From Haloferacaceae archaeon PL-Br10_E2g29 (lineage in GTDB: Archaea; Halobacteriota; Halobacteria; Halobacteriales; Haloferacaceae), in assembly GCA_001563965.1 (NCBI GenBank), contig LKMS01000088.1:1-6402 (forward strand): a stretch of 6,402 bases of DNA, in the 5' to 3' direction. Shown in pieces: positions 1 through 5,541 of the stretch. The first letter of the stretch is position 1; every line of letters starts with the position of its first letter. The notes beneath the pieces were generated by a model, which worked only from the letters and a program-made list of their open reading frames with translations, ran no database searches and had not been told where the DNA came from. The position numbers were made by a program, and so were the translations under genes.

Positions 1-389
1 AGCGCGCCCATCGTCCGGCCGTGAAACCCCTGTGTCGTCGCGATGATTTTCTGCCGACCCGTTGCCGCCCGCGCGAACTTCAGTGCCGCCTCGTTGGCCT
101 CGGTTCCCGAGTTACACAACCAGACGTTGTTGATGTCGGCGGGGGCGGTCTCGGCGAGCTGTTCGTACAGCGCCGTCCGCACCGCGTGCGGGTACGACGC
201 CTGGACGTACAGCAACTGCTCCAACTGGCTCGTCGCGGCGTCGACGACCTCGGGGTTACAGTGGCCGACCGGCACGCACGCGTAGCTCGCACCGAAATCG
301 AGGTACTCGGTGCCGTTCGTATCGGTCAGATACACGCCGTCGCCGGATTCGATCTGAATCGGTTTTTCCGAAAAGACGAAGCCGCTCAT
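1..389 (-). CDS. argD: LysW-gamma-L-glutamyl semialdehyde (acetylornithine-type) aminotransferase ArgD/LysJ, 3'-truncated by window edge
   Basis: The first 129 residues of a class III PLP-dependent aminotransferase are visible; the rest lies beyond position 1. By family knowledge it transfers an amino group, usually from glutamate, to the LysW-bound glutamate semialdehyde, giving LysW-ornithine in the cytoplasm. The fragment begins MSGFVFSEKPIQIESG and contains SGTEANEAALK (residues 94-104), the conserved PLP phosphate-binding region, then GFHGRT (121-126). The catalytic lysine would lie outside the window. The start ATG at 389-387 overlaps the argB stop in an ATGA sequence, which fixes the start and suggests translational coupling. 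Family members run to about 380-400 residues, so roughly a third is present. An acetyl-lysine or GABA-type aminotransferase would share these motifs, but position directly after argB supports argD. No frameshift is seen. Confidence 0.93.
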   Translation of the reverse strand, partial: MSGFVFSEKPIQIESGDGVYLTDTNGTEYLDFGASYACVPVGHCNPEVVDAATSQLEQLLYVQASYPHAVRTALYEQLAETAPADINNVWLCNSGTEANEAALKFARAATGRQKIIATTQGFHGRTMGA

Positions 390-1465
390 TGGTCGGCCTC
401 CGTTGGTTCCGTCTCGGCCGCCGCTGACTCTGTGTCGCCCGCTGCTGACTGTTCTTCATCCACCGCGCTCCGCTGAATCGTCGTCCCGGTTCCACCGAGG
501 ACGGTCGTCACCGGTTGCTCGCTGTTCGCGTCGCCGACGTACACCGCGGGCGACCCACCCTCCAACGCTTCGATTGCGGCCATTACTTTCTTTATCATAA
601 ATCCTTCCGCGGCGTTTTTCACCGCCTGCAGTTCTTCGGGTGTCGCCGCCGACGCAATCAGCGTCTCGGAATCGGCGGGATCGGCGTAGATGCCGGTCAC
701 ATCGGTCAACAACACGAGTTCGCCGCCGACTACGCCCGCAATCGCCGCGGCCGACCGGTCGGCATCGGCGTTGACCGGCGTCACCGACCCGTCGGTGTTC
801 TCGCCGAGCATCGGGACGCTCACGACGGGCGTGTAGCCGTCGTCGAGCAGCGAGTCGAGCAGGTCCGTGTTGACGCCGGTGATTTTCCCCGAGTGATCGC
901 CGCGCTTGATTTTCTTTTTGCCGTCTTCGAGCACGCGAACCGCGGACTTTCGCGGGCCAGTAAGCAGGCCGCCGTCGACGCCCGACAGTCCGAGCGCGTC
1001 GACGCCGGCGTTGCGAAAGAGCGTGGTCAACTCGATGTTGAGTTTGCCGGCCATCACCATCTCGAACACCTCGATCGTCTCCTCGTCCGTGAACCGGCCG
1101 GTGACGCCGCCGGGCGTTTCGACGTACGTCGGCTCGATACCCATCCGTTCGAGCGTTTCGTCGACCGCGGTTGAGCCGCCGTGGACGACGATCACGTCGC
1201 GGCCGTCGGAAACGAGGTCGGCGATGTCGCCGACTGCGCCCGCGGGATCGACGGCTTTTGCGCCCCCGATTTTGACGACGACCGGTGGTTCGCGCCCACC
1301 GTCAGTCACCAGCCGGGTCGTTGAGCGAGCGGTCTCCTGCGGGTCGGCTGTGCGTGGCGCGCATCGGGTGGTCTGTGGCGCTCGCCCGTCGATCTGCGGC
1401 TCCAAATCCCCGGCGTTCGGCGCATCCGTGCTGTTGGTTTCGGTCATCATGGAAAATCCGGTCAT
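386..1465 (-). CDS. argB: LysW-gamma-L-glutamate kinase (acetylglutamate/acetylaminoadipate kinase family), ArgB/LysZ, with terminal extensions
   Basis: This 359-residue amino-acid kinase phosphorylates the side-chain carboxylate of LysW-linked glutamate using ATP. The core starts near residue 61 with PVVVKIGGAKA (Lys65 and the Gly-Gly nucleotide loop). It continues with HGGS (95-98), GRFT including Arg124 (substrate side), VNADAD (231-236), LLTDVTGIY (252-260) and FMIKKV (289-294) holding the C-terminal catalytic-type lysine. Family members are usually about 240-290 residues. The excess is a 60-residue Thr/Asp/Pro-rich N-terminus and a roughly 27-residue acidic tail after residue 332. The start at 1465 lies 18 nt after the argC stop. 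In-frame alternatives are ATG at 1450 and 1447, and a GTG at 1309 that would begin MTDGGREPPVVVKIGG and give a family-like length. Codons in the N-terminal extension keep a G/C-rich third position, so translation is plausible, but the start is uncertain. The stop overlaps the argD start (ATGA). Confidence 0.92.
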   Translation of the reverse strand: MTGFSMMTETNSTDAPNAGDLEPQIDGRAPQTTRCAPRTADPQETARSTTRLVTDGGREPPVVVKIGGAKAVDPAGAVGDIADLVSDGRDVIVVHGGSTAVDETLERMGIEPTYVETPGGVTGRFTDEETIEVFEMVMAGKLNIELTTLFRNAGVDALGLSGVDGGLLTGPRKSAVRVLEDGKKKIKRGDHSGKITGVNTDLLDSLLDDGYTPVVSVPMLGENTDGSVTPVNADADRSAAAIAGVVGGELVLLTDVTGIYADPADSETLIASAATPEELQAVKNAAEGFMIKKVMAAIEALEGGSPAVYVGDANSEQPVTTVLGGTGTTIQRSAVDEEQSAAGDTESAAAETEPTEADQ

Positions 1466-1483
1466 AGTGAACTCTCGCTGCGT

Positions 1484-2635
1484 TTACGGTGCGCCCACCG
1501 GGTGCAGGCCCATGAACTCGAGGCCGGCGGTCTCGTCGAGGCCGAGCGCAACGTTGGTTCCATGAATCGCCTGTCCGGCCGAGCCCTTCATCATGTTGTC
1601 GATTGCCGAGAAGGCCACAATGCGCTTGTTCGAGGGGTCGAGTTCGAAGCCGACCTCGCCCATGTTGGTGCCAGCGACCGCTTTCGGCTCGGGGTAGCGG
1701 TAGACGCCACCGCCGCCGGCGACGAGGCGCATGAACGGCTCGTCCTCGTAGCTCCCGCGGTAGGCCTTCCAGAGGTCGCCTTTCGAGACGGGCGCGCCGG
1801 GGAAGACGTGACACGTCGCCGATGAGCCGCGGATCATGTCGACCGCGTGGACCGTGAACGACACCGACACGCCGAGGAACTGCTCGATTTCGGCCTCGTG
1901 GCGGTGGCTGATCGGGGCGTAGGGTCGGACGATTCCCGACCGCTCGGGGTGGCTTGAAGCCGCCCCGCCGCCCGCGCCGCCCTCGGAGGAACCGACTTTG
2001 ACGTCGACGACGATCTGCTCGCTCCCGTCGAGAATCTCTGCGTCGAACAACGGCTTGAGCCCCAAAATTGTCGAGGTCGCGTTGCAGCCGCCGCTCGCAA
2101 TCAATTCCGCACCGGGCAACTCCTCGCGGGTGAGTTCGGGCAGCGCGTAGACGCTTTTGTCGAGATACTCGGGCGCGCTGTGGCCGTCGTACCACTCCTC
2201 GTACTGTTCGGCCGTGTTGAGCCGGAAATCAGCCGAGAGATCGACGACGGTGTCAGCGTGCTCGAAAAACGAGTCGATCTGCTCCATCGAGACGCCGTGG
2301 GGGGTCGCCGCGAACAACACGTCGACCGATTCGAGGTCGTCGGGTGAACTGAACCGAAGGTCGAGCTCGCGGAGGTTCGGATGCGAGTGACCAATCGTTT
2401 TGTTCGCTTTCGACCGGCTCGTGGCCTGAACGATCTCGAAGTTCGGGTGGCCCGCCAGCAAACGCAACAGTTCGCCGCCGGTAAAGCCCGTGCCGCCGAT
2501 GACGGCTGCGGTGTAGGTCTCGCCTGCGGCTGGCTCGCCACCGTCGGATACGACCTGTTTACCGCGGCCGCCGTCCGCACTCACGCCGTCGACCGCCGCG
2601 CTCGCGTCGTCCACGGCGTCGGTTTCGCTGTTCAT
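1484..2635 (-). CDS. argC: LysW-gamma-L-glutamyl-5-phosphate reductase (N-acetyl-gamma-glutamyl-phosphate reductase family), ArgC/LysY
   Basis: This NADPH-dependent reductase of the Asd/ArgC fold turns the acyl phosphate made by ArgB into the semialdehyde used by ArgD. Visible features are the Rossmann dinucleotide motif VIGGTGFTGGE (residues 45-55), SADFRL (134-139), the active-site region SGGCNAT (181-187) with nucleophile Cys184, HRHE (244-247) with the histidine region expected in the family, and NMMKGSAGQA (347-356) near the C-terminus. It has 383 residues against roughly 340-350 usual; the excess is a Ser/Asp/Ala/Gly-rich N-terminus of about 38 residues before the Rossmann core. The start ATG at 2635 overlaps the argX TGA in an ATGA sequence, which favours this start. 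A GTG at 2584 (Val18) is the only other candidate I found, and it would shorten the extension without removing it. A role in lysine synthesis (LysY) cannot be excluded from sequence alone, but the argG/argH/argD context points to arginine. Confidence 0.94.
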   Translation of the reverse strand: MNSETDAVDDASAAVDGVSADGGRGKQVVSDGGEPAAGETYTAAVIGGTGFTGGELLRLLAGHPNFEIVQATSRSKANKTIGHSHPNLRELDLRFSSPDDLESVDVLFAATPHGVSMEQIDSFFEHADTVVDLSADFRLNTAEQYEEWYDGHSAPEYLDKSVYALPELTREELPGAELIASGGCNATSTILGLKPLFDAEILDGSEQIVVDVKVGSSEGGAGGGAASSHPERSGIVRPYAPISHRHEAEIEQFLGVSVSFTVHAVDMIRGSSATCHVFPGAPVSKGDLWKAYRGSYEDEPFMRLVAGGGGVYRYPEPKAVAGTNMGEVGFELDPSNKRIVAFSAIDNMMKGSAGQAIHGTNVALGLDETAGLEFMGLHPVGAP

Positions 2636-3516
2636 GTCGGCTGTACGCCCTCGTTTTTATTATCGACTTTCGATTCGAGCCAGTCGACGACGGTGCCCGG
2701 CACGTCGGTCGCGACACAGCTGTCGAGCGCTTTGAACTCGACGGTGTGGTTGACCTCGTGGACGGTGTACTCACCGCTCTCGTCGCCGCCGATCTCCATT
2801 AGGTCGACGCCGAGTAGGCCGCCGCCGACCGCGTCGCTGGCCGTTTTGACGAGTTCGCGCGCCCTGTCATCGAGTGCGAACTCGTTCGTTTCGCCGCCTT
2901 TTGCGGCGTTGGTCAGCCAGTGATCCGAACTCCGCGTCATGGCCGCAACCGGCTCGCCGTCGGTTGCCACCACGCGGATGTCGCGGCCGGGTTTGTCGAC
3001 GAACTCCTGAATGTAGAACACCTTGTGCTCGTAGTGGCCAAGCACCGATTTGTGCTCCAAAATCGCCTCCGCGGCGCTTTTCGAGTCGATTTTTGCCATC
3101 AGTCGACCCCACGAACCGACGACCGGTTTGAGCACGCAGGGATAGCCGAACGACTCGATGGCATCCATCGCTGAGTCGGTCGTGAAGGCGACTTTCGTCG
3201 CGGGCGTCGGAACGTCGGCGTTGCTGAGCGCGAGGCTGTTTTTCGCCTTGTCCGCACAGATTTCGGCAGTTTCGGCGCTGTTGACGATTGGGATGCCGTA
3301 GTGCTCGAAAAACTGCGTCACGTACAGTGATCGACTGGTCGACAGACAGCGGTCGACGACGATGTCGCAGTCGTCGATGTCGGCGGTCGTCCCGTCGAGG
3401 CCGAACTGGTGTTTGCGGACGTCGATTTTTTCGATCTCGTGGCCCCGGTCGCGTAGCTCGTTGAGCAGCAACTTTTCGTCCTGGCGAATCCGCGAATAGC
3501 ATATCCCGACGTTCAT
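2632..3516 (-). CDS. argX: Glutamate--LysW ligase ArgX (LysX/RimK-type ATP-grasp)
   Basis: This 294-residue ATP-grasp ligase is inferred to link the alpha-amino group of glutamate to the C-terminal gamma-carboxyl of LysW, committing glutamate to arginine synthesis. The N-terminus (NVGICYSRIRQDEK, 2-15) matches the LysX family and supports the ATG at 3516. ATP-grasp landmarks are Lys130 in CVLKPVVGSWGR (127-138), QEF (170-172), the PGRDIRVV segment (176-183), Asp238 in LLGVDLME (234-241), and the metal-binding end HEVNHTVEFK (253-262) with Glu254 and Asn256. Directly after EFK the protein has Ala263-Leu264. From memory, characterised LysX proteins carry Asn-Ser/Thr there and ArgX proteins Gly-Phe, so the substrate assignment rests on gene context rather than this motif. 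It lies 64 nt after lysW with no clear Shine-Dalgarno sequence, and overlaps argC by 4 nt. A RimK-like glutamate ligase for another target is a less likely reading, given lysW next door. Confidence 0.92.
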   Translation of the reverse strand: MNVGICYSRIRQDEKLLLNELRDRGHEIEKIDVRKHQFGLDGTTADIDDCDIVVDRCLSTSRSLYVTQFFEHYGIPIVNSAETAEICADKAKNSLALSNADVPTPATKVAFTTDSAMDAIESFGYPCVLKPVVGSWGRLMAKIDSKSAAEAILEHKSVLGHYEHKVFYIQEFVDKPGRDIRVVATDGEPVAAMTRSSDHWLTNAAKGGETNEFALDDRARELVKTASDAVGGGLLGVDLMEIGGDESGEYTVHEVNHTVEFKALDSCVATDVPGTVVDWLESKVDNKNEGVQPT

Positions 3517-3542
3517 ATGAATGGTAATGTATGGCCCAAAAC

Positions 3543-3554
3543 CGCCACTGGGCG
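3543..3554 (-). promoter_or_regulatory. Small hairpin followed by T4 between lysW and argX
   Basis: Read on the minus strand, CGCC-CAGT-GGCG forms a 4-bp GC stem with a 4-nt loop. It is followed after one G by TTTT (3541-3538). It lies 26 nt past the lysW stop and 26 nt before the argX start. It could act as a weak terminator or a processing site favouring excess lysW message, but the stem is short and chance is a realistic explanation. Confidence 0.25.
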
Positions 3555-3580
3555 AGGTGGGTGGTCAACAATCGAGCGAC

Positions 3581-3751
3581 TTACTCGCCCCAGTCCTCTT
3601 CGAGTTCGGGTGCGGGTTCGAGCACCGGCGGGTCGACGGCGATGACTTCGAGTTCGGCACCGCAGGTTCCACAGTCGATGATCTCTCCGACTTCGAGGTC
3701 GTCGTGAAGGCTCACTTCAGCGCCACATTCCGGGCATTCTGCTGTCGTCAT
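3581..3751 (-). CDS. lysW: Amino-group carrier protein LysW (small acidic zinc protein)
   Basis: LysW is the scaffold on which glutamate (or aminoadipate in lysine pathways) is carried while ArgX, ArgB, ArgC and ArgD act on it. The 56-residue product begins MTTAECPECGAEVSL. It has two CxxC pairs (Cys6/Cys9 and Cys27/Cys30) forming the expected zinc knuckle, a long acidic, Pro-rich stretch, and the C-terminal EDWGE signature (52-56) whose final Glu is the attachment point. Length (about 50-60 residues) and termini match the family closely. The ATG at 3751 is chosen over an upstream in-frame ATG at 3790, because the longer form would add a basic 13-residue leader read through the TATA box. It sits first in the lysW-argX-argC-argB-argD run and is followed by a 64-nt gap, the largest inside that run. 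Some genome annotations miss genes this short. Confidence 0.96.
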   Translation of the reverse strand: MTTAECPECGAEVSLHDDLEVGEIIDCGTCGAELEVIAVDPPVLEPAPELEEDWGE

Positions 3752-3775
3752 AGGTGTGAGTCTGTCTTTCCGACG

Positions 3776-3787
3776 TATATACTTAAA
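3776..3787 (-). promoter_or_regulatory. Archaeal TATA-box promoter for lysW, near-leaderless
   Basis: The minus strand reads TTTAAGTATATA here, a good haloarchaeal TATA-type element in an AT-rich patch within otherwise GC-rich DNA. Its centre is about 31 nt upstream of the lysW ATG. Taking the usual archaeal spacing of about 26-27 nt from TATA centre to transcription start, initiation falls around 3751-3756, so the message would have almost no 5' leader. This is common in haloarchaea and fits the lack of a Shine-Dalgarno sequence before lysW. It would drive lysW-argX-argC-argB-argD. Confidence 0.7.
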
Positions 3788-3797
3788 CACATCGAAC

Positions 3798-3817
3798 TTG
3801 TTTGATTATTTACACAA
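3798..3817. promoter_or_regulatory. Candidate operator: imperfect 20-bp dyad upstream of the lysW TATA box
   Basis: The sequence TTGTTTGATTATTTACACAA is an imperfect palindrome: 7 of 10 symmetric positions pair, with outer arms TTGT/ACAA and an AT-rich centre. It lies 10 bp upstream of the TATA box, where an archaeal activator or a repressor competing with TFB could bind. Lrp/AsnC-type regulators such as Sulfolobus LysM act near the lysW promoter in other archaea, so a similar factor is a reasonable guess. The regulator here is unknown, and the AT-rich composition makes chance symmetry possible. Confidence 0.35.
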
Positions 3818-3864
3818 CACACAGTCGTCACTCCGGGAGAATTAGGGTTTCTGACCGCTTCGTC

Positions 3865-3884
3865 GAAATTCTCGGTTGAATTTC
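3865..3884. repeat. Perfect 7-bp inverted repeat with 6-nt spacer
   Basis: GAAATTC and GAATTTC flank the spacer TCGGTT. The element could form an RNA hairpin in a read-through argGH transcript, or be a protein-binding dyad about 80 bp upstream of the lysW TATA box. No T-run follows on the minus strand, so it does not look like a terminator. Confidence 0.4.
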
Positions 3885-3898
3885 ATGTTTGTGTGTTT

Positions 3899-3912
3899 CC
3901 CCCAAACGGGGG
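3899..3912. repeat. Perfect 5-bp inverted repeat (C5/G5 stem, 4-nt loop)
   Basis: The plus strand reads CCCCC-AAAC-GGGGG; on the minus strand this is CCCCC-GTTT-GGGGG, a strong short stem. What follows on the minus strand is A/C-rich (AAACACACAAA), not U-rich, so a classical intrinsic terminator is not supported. It may stabilise the argH mRNA 3' end. Confidence 0.4.
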
Positions 3913-3920
3913 TCGTCGGG

Positions 3921-3934
3921 GTGCCTGCCGGCAC
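3921..3934. repeat. Perfect 5-bp inverted repeat (GTGCC/GGCAC stem, 4-nt loop)
   Basis: GTGCC and GGCAC flank TGCC, 8 bp away from the C5/G5 hairpin and with the same stem and loop sizes. The two together form a tandem hairpin pair 81-116 nt past the argH stop. The function is unknown; GC-rich DNA produces such short stems fairly often. Confidence 0.35.
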
Positions 3935-4015
3935 TGTCGCCGTCGCCGGAGCAGCGAGCGGTCGGGCTCGTCGCCGTCGCAACGCTTCTTGCGAACACCA
4001 CGCGAACGACTCGGC

Positions 4016-5539
4016 TCACACATAACGTGTGACCTCCTCGTTGCGCGTGGATTCGGCTGCATCGATTGCCGCCCGGCGCCTGTCGACCGCGTCGCCGTCG
4101 GCGGCAACCCGCTCGCGGGCACGCGTGATCGACGCCGAAACCGCGGCTGGGGCCGGCCCGCCGAATGAGTCACGGCTGGCGACGCTTTCGGCCGGCGCAA
4201 GTGCGTTTTCGACCGCCGACTCGTCGACGTACTCGAAGAGCGATTCACCGAGAACGGCTTTGGCCGCCGAACTGAGCATGGCGGCCGAAACCGCGCCGTC
4301 GCTGTCGCCGGTTTCCGCTTTTTTGGCTTTTTCTGCCTTTTCGGCCGCCAGCGCAACGACTTCGTGGGCCGTCCGGAACGGCAGGCCGGCCATCGCCAAC
4401 AGGTCGGCAACGCCGGTCGCCGTCGAAAAGCCAGCCCCCGCCTCGTCGACCAGCACTTCTTGGTTCCACGTCGCCGTCGCCACCGCGCCCGCCGCAATCG
4501 ACGACGCCTCAACGACGGCGTCGACCGCGCGGAACGTGTGGGGATGCGCGCGCTGTAAATCACGGTTGTAGGCTCTCGGAAGCCCCTTGAGCGTTGTCAG
4601 CACCCCGGTTAGCTCCCCGGTGGCGTCGCCAGCGACCGCCCGCGTGAGTTCGAGCGTATCGGGATTCTTCTTCTGCGGCATGATCGACGAGGTCGAACTG
4701 TACGCATCCGATAGATCGAGATAGCCCTTGTTGGCGAAGATGATCAGATCCTCGGCGAGCCCCGACAGTGTCGTCGCGTGAATCGCCAGCGCACTCGTCG
4801 CCTCGGCGAGAAAGTCCCGCGCCGAGGAGGCGTCCATCGAGTTCTCGACAACGCGTTCGAAGCCGAGCAGCTCGGCCGTGCGCTCGCGGTCGATGTCGAA
4901 CGGCGTTCCTGCGAACGCCGCCCCGCCAAGCGGTGACTCGTTGGTGCGGTCGGACGCGTCGAGCAGTCGGGCCGTATCGCGGGCGACCGTCGATGCATAC
5001 GACATGAGATAATGGCCGACCGTGATCGGCTGAGCCGGCTGCAGATGCGTATAGCCCGGCATCAGCGTCTCGGTGTGCTCGGCGGCGGCCTCGATCAGTG
5101 CCTCACGGAGTGCGAGCGTCGTCTCTGCGGCATCAAGGAGATCGCTACGGAGTCGGTAACGAATACAGGCGGCGACCTCGTCGTTGCGGCTTCTGGCCGT
5201 GTGCATCTTCCCACCGTCGGGACCAACGCGGTCGATGACGGCCGATTCGATCGCCTCATGCACGTCTTCGCCGCCCGAGAGCGCGCTGTGGCCCGCGGCT
5301 TCGACGTCGTCGAGCGCGCCGAGAATCGTTCCCGCTACGTCGTCGCTGATGATGTCCTGTTCGGCGAGCATCACCACGTGCGCGCGGTCGACCGCGAGGT
5401 CGGCGGCGAAAATGCGTTCGTCGCCGGCGAGACTCGACAGAAACTCGCGGGCAGGGCCGCCGCTGAAGCGCGCTCTGCGGACGACAGCGTCGCCCGCGTT
5501 GTCTCCGGAGTCGCGGCCGGCTGTCGAGTCGTCGGTCAT
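4016..5539 (-). CDS. argH: Argininosuccinate lyase
   Basis: This enzyme splits argininosuccinate into arginine and fumarate, the last step of arginine synthesis, as a cytoplasmic tetramer of the fumarase/aspartase superfamily. Landmarks are RFSGGP (24-29), HTARSRND (113-120), YTHLQPAQP (163-171) with the conserved Thr164-His165, and the superfamily signature SSIMPQKKNP (284-293) carrying the catalytic serine of the mobile loop. The product is 507 residues, a little longer than the usual 450-490. Extra length appears in an Asp/Gly-rich N-terminus (1-18) and an Ala/Lys-rich stretch at 397-410 (AAEKAEKAKKAE) in the C-terminal domain. The Lys-rich patch is unusual for a haloarchaeal protein. The ATG at 5539 follows the argG stop by 2 nt, so the genes are co-transcribed and probably translationally coupled. 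All main active-site motifs are intact. Confidence 0.97.
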   Translation of the reverse strand: MTDDSTAGRDSGDNAGDAVVRRARFSGGPAREFLSSLAGDERIFAADLAVDRAHVVMLAEQDIISDDVAGTILGALDDVEAAGHSALSGGEDVHEAIESAVIDRVGPDGGKMHTARSRNDEVAACIRYRLRSDLLDAAETTLALREALIEAAAEHTETLMPGYTHLQPAQPITVGHYLMSYASTVARDTARLLDASDRTNESPLGGAAFAGTPFDIDRERTAELLGFERVVENSMDASSARDFLAEATSALAIHATTLSGLAEDLIIFANKGYLDLSDAYSSTSSIMPQKKNPDTLELTRAVAGDATGELTGVLTTLKGLPRAYNRDLQRAHPHTFRAVDAVVEASSIAAGAVATATWNQEVLVDEAGAGFSTATGVADLLAMAGLPFRTAHEVVALAAEKAEKAKKAETGDSDGAVSAAMLSSAAKAVLGESLFEYVDESAVENALAPAESVASRDSFGGPAPAAVSASITRARERVAADGDAVDRRRAAIDAAESTRNEEVTRYV

Positions 5540-5541
5540 GC

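Larger units (their letters stand above)
3752..4015. other. 264-nt non-coding region between argH and lysW
   Basis: I see no convincing gene here on either strand. Its lysW-proximal part is AT-rich and holds the TATA box and candidate operator. Its argH-proximal part is GC-rich and holds three perfect short inverted repeats. No U-rich tract suited to archaeal termination follows the argH stop on the minus strand, so argG-argH transcripts may read through into lysW. The region therefore probably separates two transcription units by a promoter rather than by a clear terminator. Confidence 0.7.

Noticed and set aside
515..1565. Two 219-residue plus-strand ORFs opposite argB and argC
   Set aside because: They are antisense to well-supported genes and composed of Arg/Ser/Pro-rich or His/Arg-rich strings expected from codon bias on the other strand.
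1302..2195. 297-residue minus-strand ORF in another frame of argC and the start of argB
   Set aside because: Arg-rich and without domains, while argC in its own frame has an intact Rossmann motif and catalytic Cys.
3581..3790. Longer lysW product starting at 3790
   Set aside because: It would add a basic leader (MFKYIRRKDRL) encoded across the TATA box; LysW family length and N-terminus match the ATG at 3751.
3899..3912. Intrinsic terminator for argGH at the C5/G5 hairpin
   Set aside because: On the minus strand the hairpin is followed by A/C-rich DNA, not a U-tract, so termination there is not supported.
3828..4019. 63-residue minus-strand ORF in the argH-lysW spacer
   Set aside because: It starts at a GTG overlapping the argH stop, the product is basic and low in acidic residues unlike its neighbours, and it runs through the hairpins; no family resemblance.
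3883..4563. 226-residue minus-strand ORF running out of argH into the spacer
   Set aside because: Arg/Pro-rich product in a shifted frame over argH; typical shadow in high-GC3 DNA, with no recognisable domain.
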